Shown here: one piece after another, positions 51,778-60,839 of the stretch
Position numbering within the stretch: the first letter of the stretch is position 1
Layout of the letters: the number at the start of each line of letters is the position of its first letter
Assembly: GCA_045565015.1 (NCBI GenBank)
Contig: JBJLGD010000003.1
Coordinates: 8,462-72,461, forward strand
DNA: 64,000 nucleotides
DNA from: GCA-2697345 sp045565015
GTDB lineage: Bacteria > Pseudomonadota > Alphaproteobacteria > Rhodobacterales > Rhodobacteraceae
Reading direction: 5' to 3'
Made by a program: the position numbers and the translations under genes
The notes under the pieces: generated by a model
Told to the model about the DNA's origin: nothing
Database searches by the model: none
What the model saw: the letters and a program-made list of their open reading frames with translations, nothing else

Positions 51778-52908
51778 ATGGCCACAATAAAGAGAACTAG
51801 TTTGTACGATTATCACATTGAAGCAGGTGCTAAAATGGTACCGTTTGCGGGTTATGAGATGCCGGTACAATACAGTCTTGGGGTAATGAAAGAGCACCTT
51901 CACACAAGAGCCGCAGCAGGTATGTTTGATGTTAGCCATATGGGGCAAATTCTCTTATACCCAAAATCTGGAATAATCTCTGATGCTGCTCTAGCAATTG
52001 AAACCTTAGTTCCAGTAGATATATTATCTCTTGAAAAAGGTCGTCAGAGATATGCCATGTTTACTAATAATGATGGTGGAATATTGGATGATCTAATGAT
52101 AGCTAATCGTGGAGACCACCTTTACATTGTGGTTAACGCAGCATGTAAAGAAAGCGACCTTGGGCATCTAAAAAGTAATCTTGGTGACCAGTTTCAAATT
52201 GAATTGATTACTGATCGTTCTCTAATTGCGTTACAAGGACCACTTGCAGAAAAAACTCTAGCCGAGCTAAACCCAACAGTACGTAAATTAAAGTTCATGG
52301 ATAGCACGACGATACAATTGCTAGGTAATGAGTGTTGGGTTTCTAGATCTGGGTATACAGGTGAGGATGGTTTTGAAATTTCAATACCTAACAGTTCAGT
52401 CAATAAAATAGTAAAGCTCCTATGCGACGATGATAATGTAGAGATGATAGGTCTTGGTGCTCGAGATTCCCTAAGATTAGAAGCGGGGCTTTGTCTCTAT
52501 GGGCATGACATAGATACAAATACTAGCCCGGTTGAGGGCAATCTTAATTGGGCAATTCAAAAAGTTAGACGAACCAATGGCGATCGCGCTGGAGGCTTCC
52601 CAGGGTCTGAACGTGTCTTAAATGAATTAGAGTTTGGTACTTTGAAAAAAAGAGTGGGAATTCTACCCGATGGAAGAGCACCAATGAGAGAAGGGACCAT
52701 TCTTTATAGCTCAGATAGCCGGGAGCACCCTATAGGGCAAGTAACCTCTGGCGCTTTTGGTCCATCAATTCAAAAATCAATGTCTATGGGTTATGTTTTG
52801 AGAGATTTTAGTAAGTTAGAAACGTTAATTTATGGCGAAGTTCGTGGTAAACTCATGCCTGCCAAAGTAACATCAATGCCTTTTAAAAAACCAAACTACA
52901 AAAGATAA
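51778..52908 (+). CDS. gcvT: Glycine cleavage system T protein (aminomethyltransferase)
   Basis: Moves the methylene group from aminomethyl-lipoyl GcvH to tetrahydrofolate and releases ammonia. 376 residues. Conserved parts are SLYDYHIEAGAKMVPFAGYE, AAGMFDVSHMGQI, the folate-site Asp in NNDGGILDDLMIA, RSGYTGEDGFEISIP and LGARDSLRLEAGLCLYGHD. An upstream frame reaches 51745 inside the riboswitch terminator; ATG 51778 with AGGGGA 5 nt upstream is the family start. First gene of gcvT-gcvH-gcvP. Confidence 0.96.
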   Translation: MATIKRTSLYDYHIEAGAKMVPFAGYEMPVQYSLGVMKEHLHTRAAAGMFDVSHMGQILLYPKSGIISDAALAIETLVPVDILSLEKGRQRYAMFTNNDGGILDDLMIANRGDHLYIVVNAACKESDLGHLKSNLGDQFQIELITDRSLIALQGPLAEKTLAELNPTVRKLKFMDSTTIQLLGNECWVSRSGYTGEDGFEISIPNSSVNKIVKLLCDDDNVEMIGLGARDSLRLEAGLCLYGHDIDTNTSPVEGNLNWAIQKVRRTNGDRAGGFPGSERVLNELEFGTLKKRVGILPDGRAPMREGTILYSSDSREHPIGQVTSGAFGPSIQKSMSMGYVLRDFSKLETLIYGEVRGKLMPAKVTSMPFKKPNYKR

Positions 52909-52926
52909 TAAATTAGGAGAAAAGTA

Positions 52927-53286
52927 ATGAAGTATACAGAAGAGCATGAATGGCTTTTAGTAGAAGATGATTTAGTTGTCGTTGGTATTACTAATCACGC
53001 CTCGACCGAATTAGGTGATATAGTTTTTGTAGAATTACCCGAGGTTGGAACATCTGTAACAAAAGATGACGAAATAGTTGTCATAGAAAGTGTTAAGGCC
53101 GCATCAGATATTCTAGCACCATTGGATGGTGAAATAATAGAAATAAATGAGGTCCTTAACGATGAGCCAAGCAAGGTGAACGAGGATCCTACCGGTGCTG
53201 GTTGGATGTTTAAAATGAAAATAGAAAATTTATCTGACCTAGAGGATTTTATGTCAGAAGCAGAATATAACCAATTTATTAGCTGA
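52927..53286 (+). CDS. gcvH: Glycine cleavage system H protein
   Basis: 119-residue lipoyl carrier that shuttles the aminomethyl group between GcvP, GcvT and the lipoamide dehydrogenase. KYTEEHEWLLVEDD opens the fold and the lipoylated lysine is in VVIESVKAASDILAPLDGEI near residue 57. VNEDPTGAGWMFKMKI closes it. AGGAGA lies 6-7 nt before the ATG. The protein starts a few residues later than the E. coli one; the ribosome-binding site supports this. Confidence 0.97.
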   Translation: MKYTEEHEWLLVEDDLVVVGITNHASTELGDIVFVELPEVGTSVTKDDEIVVIESVKAASDILAPLDGEIIEINEVLNDEPSKVNEDPTGAGWMFKMKIENLSDLEDFMSEAEYNQFIS

Positions 53287-53296
53287 GGACAGAATT

Positions 53297-56149
53297 ATGG
53301 CTTTTAACCCTACTGAATATTTACCTTATGATTTTGCTAACCTTCGGCATATCGGACCTTCTAAGACTGAAATAGATGAAATGTGTAAAATCATAGGAGT
53401 TAAAAACCTAAATGAACTAATAAACCAAACAGTTCCTAAAAATATACGCCAAAAGGAACCTTTAGATTTTGGAAAAGCAAAATCTGAACGTGAACTTCTT
53501 CGATATATGAAAGAAGTTGCATCAAAAAATAAAGTTATGACAACAATGATTGGCCAAGGGTATCACGATACGACAACTCCTCCCGCCATTCAAAGAAATA
53601 TACTCGAAAATCCGGCCTGGTACACTGCTTATACTCCGTACCAACCAGAAATAAGCCAAGGTAGATTAGAAGCTCTTTTAAATTACCAAACTATGGTCTG
53701 TGATCTCACCGGGTTAGAAGTCGCTAATGCTTCCTTACTAGATGAAGCCACTGCAGCAGCTGAGGCTATGACGATGGCAGAAAGAGTATCTAAATCTAAG
53801 CAAAAAAGTTTTTTTATTGATGAGAATTGCCATCCACAAAACATAGCCGTTATGGAAACAAGGGCAGAACCTCTCGGGATTAAAATAGTTATTGGGGATC
53901 CCGACTCCTTAAACGCTGAAGATTATTTTGCTGCAATCTTCCAATATCCTGGAACATTTGGTCACTTAACAGATTATACACAAAAGATCTCGGAGCTGCA
54001 TGACGCAAAAGCCCTCGCCATAGTAATAGCAGATCCTCTGGCTTTGACTTTACTTAAGGCTCCAGGCGAAATGGGTGCAGATATCGCTGTTGGGTCAACT
54101 CAAAGATTTGGAGTCCCTATGGGTTTTGGTGGACCCTCTGCCGCCTACATGTCATGCAAAGACTCCTTTAAAAGGTCGATGCCCGGAAGAATAGTAGGGG
54201 TTTCAATAGATTCAAGAGGACACAAAGCATATAGATTATCCTTACAAACGAGAGAGCAGCATATACGACGCGAAAAAGCTACGTCCAACGTTTGTACCGC
54301 ACAAGCATTATTAGCTGTAATGGCTTCTTTATACGCTGTGTTCCATGGTCCTGATGGTCTAAAGGCTATTGCACAGAGAATTCATAGGAAAACAGACCGC
54401 TTAGCTCAGGGTCTTAAGAAAGGTGGGTTTGACGTCCTTTCCGACTCATTCTTCGATACTATAATGATCGATGTTGGAACAAAGCAGGAGTCCATTTTAA
54501 AGATAGCATTAAATAAAGGTATAAATTTACGAAAAATAGGCTCTAATAGATTGGGCCTAACAGTGGACGAAACGACCAGATCTGAGACAATAGAAGATGT
54601 TTGGACAGCCTTTGGATTAGAGTATAGTTGGTCTGACTTTTCATCCAAATATGACCGACTCCCAGAAAAGTTAATACGAACTTCGAATATTCTCGAACAT
54701 CCAATTTTTCATATGAACCGTTCTGAGACGGAAATGATGCGTTATATGCGAAAGCTTTCCGATCGCGATCTCGCTTTAGATAGGGCAATGATACCTTTAG
54801 GATCTTGTACAATGAAATTAAACTCTGCAGCTGAGATGATGCCAGTCAGTTGGCCGGAGTTCTCTAGAATGCATCCTTTTGCGCCGTCTGATCAAACTGA
54901 AGGCTATAAAGAGCTATTAAAAGACCTTTCTGAAAAACTTTGCATGATAACCGGTTACGACGCTATGTCACTGCAGCCTAATTCTGGTGCACAAGGCGAA
55001 TATGCTGGGCTACTAACTATCGCTGCATACCACAAGGCTAACGGTGACAGCCATAGAAATATTTGTTTAATTCCCGTTAGTGCACATGGAACCAACCCGG
55101 CCAGTGCGCAAATGGTTGGTATGTCTGTTGTGGTAGTTAATTCTGCTGAAAATGGTGATATTGATATAGAAGATTTTAAACAAAAAGCAGCACAGGCGGG
55201 AGAAAATCTTGCCGCCTGCATGATCACCTACCCATCAACACACGGTGTTTTTGAAGAAACAGTAAAAGAGGTCTGCGATATAACACATAATTTTGGTGGG
55301 CAAGTTTACCTAGATGGCGCTAATCTAAACGCTATGGTGGGTATAGCAAAACCAGGAGAAATTGGATCTGATGTCAGTCACTTAAATCTCCATAAAACCT
55401 TTTGTATTCCTCATGGAGGTGGCGGTCCTGGAATGGGCCCCATCGGGGTAAAATCGCACCTTGAACCTTTCCTGCCTAGTCACCCTATTGAGGGTGGCCT
55501 AACAGGCCCGGTAAGCTCAACCCCATATGGATCAGCCTCTATTTTACCTATTAGCTGGGCTTACTGTCTAATGATGGGTGGGGAAGGTCTTACTCAAGCA
55601 ACAAAAGTAGCTATACTAAACGCTAACTATATAGCAAAAAGACTAGAGGGCTCGTTCAAAGTACTCTTCAGAGGAAATCAAGGACGAGTTGCTCATGAGT
55701 GTATTTTAGATACCCGACCGTTTGCTGAATCTGCGCATGTAACTGTTGATGATATTGCAAAGAGACTTATTGATAATGGCTTCCATGCGCCTACTATGAG
55801 TTGGCCAGTCGCTGGGACATTAATGGTGGAACCTACCGAGTCAGAGAATAAAGATGAATTAGATCGTTTTTGTGATGCAATGATAGATATATACAATGAA
55901 ATAAAGGCAATCGAAAATAATGAGATTGACCCAGACAACAATCCTTTAAAGAATGCACCACACACTATTGAAGACTTGGTTGCTGAATGGGATCGCCCGT
56001 ATACTAGAGAACAGGCATGCTATCCAGCCGGTGCCAATAGAGTGGACAAGTATTGGCCAGCGGTCGGAAGAATCGATAATGTTTTTGGAGATAGAAACTT
56101 AGTCTGTACCTGCCCACCATTAACAGATTATGCTGAGGCCGCTGAGTAA
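53297..56149 (+). CDS. gcvP: Glycine dehydrogenase (decarboxylating), P protein
   Basis: PLP enzyme that decarboxylates glycine and loads the remaining aminomethyl on GcvH. 950 residues, the fused single-chain form. The N-terminal half has MIGQGYHDTTTPPAIQRNIL and WYTAYTPYQPEISQGRLEAL. The C-terminal half has GSCTMKLNSAAEMMPVSWPE, and the PLP lysine in SHLNLHKTFCIPHGGGGPG near residue 699. Both halves are intact. The stop is 42 bp before the PuuE-like gene. Confidence 0.97.
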   Translation: MAFNPTEYLPYDFANLRHIGPSKTEIDEMCKIIGVKNLNELINQTVPKNIRQKEPLDFGKAKSERELLRYMKEVASKNKVMTTMIGQGYHDTTTPPAIQRNILENPAWYTAYTPYQPEISQGRLEALLNYQTMVCDLTGLEVANASLLDEATAAAEAMTMAERVSKSKQKSFFIDENCHPQNIAVMETRAEPLGIKIVIGDPDSLNAEDYFAAIFQYPGTFGHLTDYTQKISELHDAKALAIVIADPLALTLLKAPGEMGADIAVGSTQRFGVPMGFGGPSAAYMSCKDSFKRSMPGRIVGVSIDSRGHKAYRLSLQTREQHIRREKATSNVCTAQALLAVMASLYAVFHGPDGLKAIAQRIHRKTDRLAQGLKKGGFDVLSDSFFDTIMIDVGTKQESILKIALNKGINLRKIGSNRLGLTVDETTRSETIEDVWTAFGLEYSWSDFSSKYDRLPEKLIRTSNILEHPIFHMNRSETEMMRYMRKLSDRDLALDRAMIPLGSCTMKLNSAAEMMPVSWPEFSRMHPFAPSDQTEGYKELLKDLSEKLCMITGYDAMSLQPNSGAQGEYAGLLTIAAYHKANGDSHRNICLIPVSAHGTNPASAQMVGMSVVVVNSAENGDIDIEDFKQKAAQAGENLAACMITYPSTHGVFEETVKEVCDITHNFGGQVYLDGANLNAMVGIAKPGEIGSDVSHLNLHKTFCIPHGGGGPGMGPIGVKSHLEPFLPSHPIEGGLTGPVSSTPYGSASILPISWAYCLMMGGEGLTQATKVAILNANYIAKRLEGSFKVLFRGNQGRVAHECILDTRPFAESAHVTVDDIAKRLIDNGFHAPTMSWPVAGTLMVEPTESENKDELDRFCDAMIDIYNEIKAIENNEIDPDNNPLKNAPHTIEDLVAEWDRPYTREQACYPAGANRVDKYWPAVGRIDNVFGDRNLVCTCPPLTDYAEAAE

Positions 56150-56191
56150 CGGGATATCTAAACTTTACAAAAAGAAGTTATTGGAACGATT

Positions 56192-57097
56192 ATGCCAGGA
56201 TTTAAAGACTATCCGAGAGATCTAATCGGCTATGGCCAGAATCCACCTAAATTTAAATGGCCTCATAATGCTAGAGTAGCTATACAATTTGTCTTAAATG
56301 TCGAGGAGGGTGGAGAAAACTGCGTACTTCACGGAGACACAGCCTCCGAAACTTTTTTATCTGAGATTATAGGTGCCGAACCGTTTGAAAACTCTAGGCA
56401 TATGTCCATGGAATCAATTTATGAGTATGGAAGCAGAGCCGGCTGTTGGAGAATATTAAAGCTTTTTAGAGATCATAATTTACCAATAACATTATTTGCG
56501 GTCGCCATGGCTGCTAAAAGAAATCCAGATATTATCGAGCAAGCTCTAAAAGATGGTCATGAGATTGCATGTCACGGACTTAAGTGGATTAACTATCACG
56601 GTGTACCCGAGAATGTAGAGAGAGAGCATATGGAGCAAGCAATCGATATGCTGACCTCGATAAGCGGTGAGAGGCCGCTGGGTTGGTATACAGGAAGAAC
56701 TTCTGAAAATACACGTAAACTGATAGCTGAAAATGGTGGCTTCTTGTATGACTCTGACGATTATTCAGATGATCTCCCATTCTGGAGTAAACTGGAGAAT
56801 AATCACCTCATAGTCCCATACACGTTGGACGCCAATGATATGCGTTTTGCGACACCACAAGGTTTTAATTCAGCAGATCAGTTTTATAATTATTTAAAGG
56901 ATACTTTTGACATTTTGTACGATGAGGGAACTGAAAACCCTAAAATGATGTCCATTGGAATGCATGCAAGACTGTTGGGTAGGCCTGGCCGCTTTAAGGC
57001 AATAAAGAAATTTGTTGAATACATTATAGAATTTGAAAATATCTGGATTGCGAGGCGAGACTCCATAGCCCATCACTGGATTAAGGTATCAAAATAA
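56192..57097 (+). CDS. puuE: Polysaccharide-deacetylase-fold allantoinase (PuuE type)
   Basis: 301-residue NodB-fold hydrolase of the metal-independent allantoinase group. Telling blocks are YPRDLIGYGQNPPKFKWP at the start, VLNVEEGGENCVLHGD, MSMESIYEYGSRAGCWRILK, EIACHGLKWINYHGVPE and GWYTGRTSENTRKL. PuuE hydrolyses (S)-allantoin to allantoate in purine breakdown. No other purine-catabolism genes are present here, and it follows gcvP by 42 bp, perhaps in the same transcript. Related proteins may act on other cyclic amides, so the substrate is uncertain. Confidence 0.85.
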   Translation: MPGFKDYPRDLIGYGQNPPKFKWPHNARVAIQFVLNVEEGGENCVLHGDTASETFLSEIIGAEPFENSRHMSMESIYEYGSRAGCWRILKLFRDHNLPITLFAVAMAAKRNPDIIEQALKDGHEIACHGLKWINYHGVPENVEREHMEQAIDMLTSISGERPLGWYTGRTSENTRKLIAENGGFLYDSDDYSDDLPFWSKLENNHLIVPYTLDANDMRFATPQGFNSADQFYNYLKDTFDILYDEGTENPKMMSIGMHARLLGRPGRFKAIKKFVEYIIEFENIWIARRDSIAHHWIKVSK

Positions 57098-57103
57098 AAG
57101 ATA

Positions 57104-58240
57104 TTATTTTAGGTGCTTACTAAGAACATTCTTTAATTTTTTAAAATCTTGTTCGTTGTTCCACAAGTGTGGTGTAATCCTAAGAGAACCACCTCTCTCC
57201 GATAGATAGACATTCTCACCTGCCAAACGATTAATTAAGTCTTTTGGAGCTGACACAGGTAACTTAATACCAAGAAAATGGGGGCCCCTTAGATGTTCTG
57301 GCATAGATGACAGTCCAATCTCTGCAAGCTCCAAGGCAAGTTTATTATTGTTTTCAGCCAAGGTGCTATGAATATTATCAATTCCCCACTCTAAAATCTG
57401 CCTCAAGGCGCTTACTACTCCAGGCATCAGAGCAAAGTTCGCTCTTTCCCCAACATCATATCTATTAGCACCCGATTCGTAATTTTTGGTGTAATTAACT
57501 AGACCTGAAAAATCTCTGCTATCCGCACGAGTAATCCAACCTTCCTCGATTGGTTCTCCATTACGCCATTTAGGATCAACATACAAAAAACCAGTGGAAT
57601 ACGGGCACAGTAGCCACTTATAGCCGGCCACTACAGCAAAATCTGGTTTAATTATATTAAAGTCAGTTTTTATTGCCCCAAGAGATTGCGTTAGATCCAA
57701 AACCAAAGCGGCGCCAACTTGGTCACATCGTTTCCTTATTGAAACTAAATCAATCAACCTACCATTGGTCCACAAAACATTTGGTAAAGCAACAATTGCG
57801 CACTCTGTGTTGATTTTTTTAAGAACAGCCTCGGTAGCAGACTCTTCATCCAGAAGCTCTACCTTAACGACTTTTCCACCTTTTTTTTCAACTAGCCTGT
57901 GCCAAGGATAAACATTTGATGGAAACTGGTTTTCTAAGAGTACAACTGTTCGGTCTAATCCAACATTTAGATTTTTAACTGCTGTCTCTATGCCGTATGA
58001 AGCCGACGGCACTATTGCAACACCCTCTTTGTCAACATTAACAAGATCTGCGAAAAGTCTTCGAGCATCATCCACTGTATCATAAAAATCAGAAATCATG
58101 AGCTCCCATGGTCGAGCTTTCATCCTAACACCCTCATCGCATGCAGATACTACAGAGTTTAAGAGTGGTGACATATATGCTGTATTTAAATACGCTACAT
58201 CTTCAGGAATATTAAAAAGTTCACGTTGGGGCAAAATCAT
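57104..58240 (-). CDS. Class V aminotransferase-fold protein (IscS/CsdA-like, probably not a desulfurase)
   Basis: 378-residue PLP protein. The start VAYLNTAYMSPLLNSVV and AIVPSASYGIETAVKNL match the selenocysteine-lyase/isopenicillin-epimerase-like branch. PLP contacts are ALVLDLTQSLGAIKTDFN (Asp) and lysine in FAVVAGYKWLLCPYSTGF. The catalytic cysteine loop of true cysteine desulfurases is not seen. It faces puuE (6 bp apart) and is divergent from the cytochrome c gene. Reaction unknown; elimination or racemisation of an amino acid is possible. Confidence 0.85.
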   Translation of the reverse strand: MILPQRELFNIPEDVAYLNTAYMSPLLNSVVSACDEGVRMKARPWELMISDFYDTVDDARRLFADLVNVDKEGVAIVPSASYGIETAVKNLNVGLDRTVVLLENQFPSNVYPWHRLVEKKGGKVVKVELLDEESATEAVLKKINTECAIVALPNVLWTNGRLIDLVSIRKRCDQVGAALVLDLTQSLGAIKTDFNIIKPDFAVVAGYKWLLCPYSTGFLYVDPKWRNGEPIEEGWITRADSRDFSGLVNYTKNYESGANRYDVGERANFALMPGVVSALRQILEWGIDNIHSTLAENNNKLALELAEIGLSSMPEHLRGPHFLGIKLPVSAPKDLINRLAGENVYLSERGGSLRITPHLWNNEQDFKKLKNVLSKHLK

Positions 58241-58303
58241 CTTTTTGGACCGTTTTTTTTAGAGTAAGATAAACACTATGAAAAGAAATATAAAGGTAGC
58301 CTA

Positions 58304-59611
58304 GTGAAAGTAAAGTTACTAACAGTCTCAACATTTTTTGTTATTTTTATATGTGCATTTCTTGGAGTGTTATACTTTTTTAAAAACATAGAGCTTGCAG
58401 AGACAAAAACTTTAAAAAGTGACACCCTACATCCAACAAGCCTAGAGAGGGGACAGAATCTAGTAGCTATTGGAAATTGTATGGGATGTCATACTGCCAG
58501 CAGCAATGAACCTTATGCAGGCGGATATGCATTTAAAACTCAATTCGGTACAATTTACTCAACGAATATTACCCCAGATAGAGAAACTGGTATAGGTGGT
58601 TGGTCTTATACCGCTTTTAAAAGGGCTATGACAAAGGGTATAAATCGGAAAGGAGAACACTTATACCCAATTTTCCCCTATGAACATTTTTCTAAATTAA
58701 AAGAAGCTGATATTAGAGATATTTATAATTATATAATGGCTTTAGAACCTATAAAAAAAGAAAAAACAGAAAATAACCTCTCTTTTCCATTTAACATAAG
58801 AAAGCTTCTCATTGCATGGAAATTTATATTCTTAGATGATAAACCAATCAAAGATGATGCTAATATCACCACTAAGCAAAACCGGGGTGCATATTTAGTT
58901 AAAGGTTTAGCTCATTGTTCTGCATGCCATAACCCAAGAAACTCGTTTGGCGCTATAAATAATAACGCCTTTTTACAGGGTGCAGTAATTGACGGTTGGT
59001 ATGCACCACCAATAGGGCCTACAGCTGTTAGTCCTCTACCCTGGACAAAAGATCATTATTTTAATTATCTTTATGATGGTTGGAGCGAGTTCCATGGAAT
59101 CACAAAAGGTCTGATGACTTCAGTTGTTGATCAGTTATTCGATGCGAATGAAGAGGATATAGACTCAATAGCAGATTTTTTGACAACGCTTGGAACAATT
59201 AGCTCTAGCTCGGAGCCAATAGAAATCTCTCTTTCAACCCAAATCAAAGTTTTAGAAAAAAATATTAAGTCTACCAAAATTTCAAACGTTAATGATTTTT
59301 CATATTTAGCCGGGCAAACTATTTTTTTGGACAACTGTAAGAAATGTCATCACAAAAAGACATCAGATAATACATCATTTTCTTTGGCCTTCAGTACTAC
59401 ACTTAATTCACCTAACCCAATAAATTTTATAAATGTTATTAAAGGTGGCATCCATCCCCCAATCGCTCAACCAATGCGTAGAATGCCTAGCTTCAATAAA
59501 AAAATTACTGACGAAGATATTATATATTTAGCAGATTATGTAAGAACAAACTTTACCAAAAATACCAATTGGAAAAATATGAAAGAGTACCTCAATTTAC
59601 CAAAACAATAA
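58304..59611 (+). CDS. Membrane-anchored triheme cytochrome c
   Basis: 435-residue protein. An N-terminal membrane segment (about 5-26) is followed by three CxxCH heme sites: CMGCH near residue 59, CSACH near 205 and CKKCH near 345. The first domain's GGYAFKTQFGTIYSTNITPD and the GIGGWSYTAFKRAM block are typical of the cytochrome subunit of periplasmic alcohol, gluconate or nicotinate dehydrogenases. No dehydrogenase subunit gene is adjacent, so its electron donor is missing here. The start is GTG 58304 (possible AAAGG 8 nt upstream). It would pass electrons to the respiratory chain in the periplasm. Confidence 0.9.
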   Translation: MKVKLLTVSTFFVIFICAFLGVLYFFKNIELAETKTLKSDTLHPTSLERGQNLVAIGNCMGCHTASSNEPYAGGYAFKTQFGTIYSTNITPDRETGIGGWSYTAFKRAMTKGINRKGEHLYPIFPYEHFSKLKEADIRDIYNYIMALEPIKKEKTENNLSFPFNIRKLLIAWKFIFLDDKPIKDDANITTKQNRGAYLVKGLAHCSACHNPRNSFGAINNNAFLQGAVIDGWYAPPIGPTAVSPLPWTKDHYFNYLYDGWSEFHGITKGLMTSVVDQLFDANEEDIDSIADFLTTLGTISSSSEPIEISLSTQIKVLEKNIKSTKISNVNDFSYLAGQTIFLDNCKKCHHKKTSDNTSFSLAFSTTLNSPNPINFINVIKGGIHPPIAQPMRRMPSFNKKITDEDIIYLADYVRTNFTKNTNWKNMKEYLNLPKQ

Positions 59612-59644
59612 GATTTATCTTAAAAATATAAGTCTCTAAACTAA

Positions 59645-60838
59645 TTAAACTCTAAAAAGGTCACTGCTTAAGTCAGGGTATGGACTGTTATAGAAAACTT
59701 TTTCTAAAATTTTATCATGCTCTAAACCTAGTACAGTCTTAAGGGCTCCAGCGAAAATTGTATTTTGATCAATAGTTACGTTCAAGTCTTTACCCTCAAA
59801 CAATTGATCTTCCTTTAACCCAGGCCAATCAGAATAAACTTGAGATTTAGAGACCAGTCCACCTGCTAACAGAATCGCACTACCGAAACCGTGATCTGTA
59901 CCATTTGAACCATTCTGGAAAACATTTCTTCCAAATTCAGTTGCAGCAACAACTAAAGTATTTTGCCACTTTTCTTGCAAGCGATCTTTCAACGTACTTA
60001 ATATAATATCCAGTTTTTTCAACTGTCTTGCATGTTCACCGTTGGTAGCTCCCTGTCTGGCGTGGGTATCAAACCCATGATAATCAAATACTGCAATCTT
60101 TACTTCATCTTTTGTATAAAGTTCTCTGCCTGCCATATCAGCTAAGTCCCTTACATTTATACCCTCGCTCCACTGGTCACCTCCTCCAGCCATTTCGACC
60201 TCACGATTGCGGGCTTCCGTATCTAATCTTCTTTTGACCAGTCTTGAGTAGATTTTACTAATAGCAGGGTCTTCCATATTCAGAAGTTGTAGTTCGAATA
60301 ACAAATTTGGATCAGGAGGGGGGAAGTAACTAGGCGATTTACTTTCAAGATTTCCGGCACCACGTAGCACCAAAGGCAATGGCAAATCCATTGCGGTGCC
60401 TTGAAAAGTTGCATCTGTTAAGGCCAGCGCTCGGCCTAACCAACCAGTATGTTCAGCATACGGTATGTTATGACCTGTTTGTAAAATATTTTGGCCATCA
60501 AAATGGGAACGCCCAGAGTAACCCGAAGCTCCAACAGCGTGGACTATGGATGCCTCGCCTTTTGACCACATTTTTGAAAAAGCCTTAAGCTTAGGATGAA
60601 TTCCAAAACCCTCATTTGTTTCAAAATAACCATTTGCCCATATATCAGGACGATGTTTTACCAAATTTTTATCACCTAATAATGGAAATGCCGCTAAGCC
60701 ATCCATTCCTCCACGAAGAGTTATAAAAATTAGCTTTCGATCCTCAAAACTCTTACCGAAAGCCTTATAAGATGGGACGATAGGTGCTAGGAGCGATATG
60801 CCTGAAAGAGCTAATAATTTTCTTCGGTTTATAATCAT
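59645..60838 (-). CDS. DUF1501 (sulfatase-fold-like) exported protein
   Basis: 397 residues. The N-terminus INRRKLLALSGISLLAPIV has an Arg-Arg pair before a hydrophobic stretch, a plausible Tat signal. DUF1501 markers are FITLRGGMDGLAAFPLLGD, VHAVGASGYSGRSHFDGQ, FDYHGFDTHARQG and VVAATEFGRNVFQNGSNGTD, which together give potential metal-binding His/Asp in an alkaline-phosphatase-like fold. Function unknown. It follows the DUF1800 gene with a 1-bp gap, the usual pairing. Confidence 0.9.
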   Translation of the reverse strand: MIINRRKLLALSGISLLAPIVPSYKAFGKSFEDRKLIFITLRGGMDGLAAFPLLGDKNLVKHRPDIWANGYFETNEGFGIHPKLKAFSKMWSKGEASIVHAVGASGYSGRSHFDGQNILQTGHNIPYAEHTGWLGRALALTDATFQGTAMDLPLPLVLRGAGNLESKSPSYFPPPDPNLLFELQLLNMEDPAISKIYSRLVKRRLDTEARNREVEMAGGGDQWSEGINVRDLADMAGRELYTKDEVKIAVFDYHGFDTHARQGATNGEHARQLKKLDIILSTLKDRLQEKWQNTLVVAATEFGRNVFQNGSNGTDHGFGSAILLAGGLVSKSQVYSDWPGLKEDQLFEGKDLNVTIDQNTIFAGALKTVLGLEHDKILEKVFYNSPYPDLSSDLFRV

Positions 60839-60839
60839 C

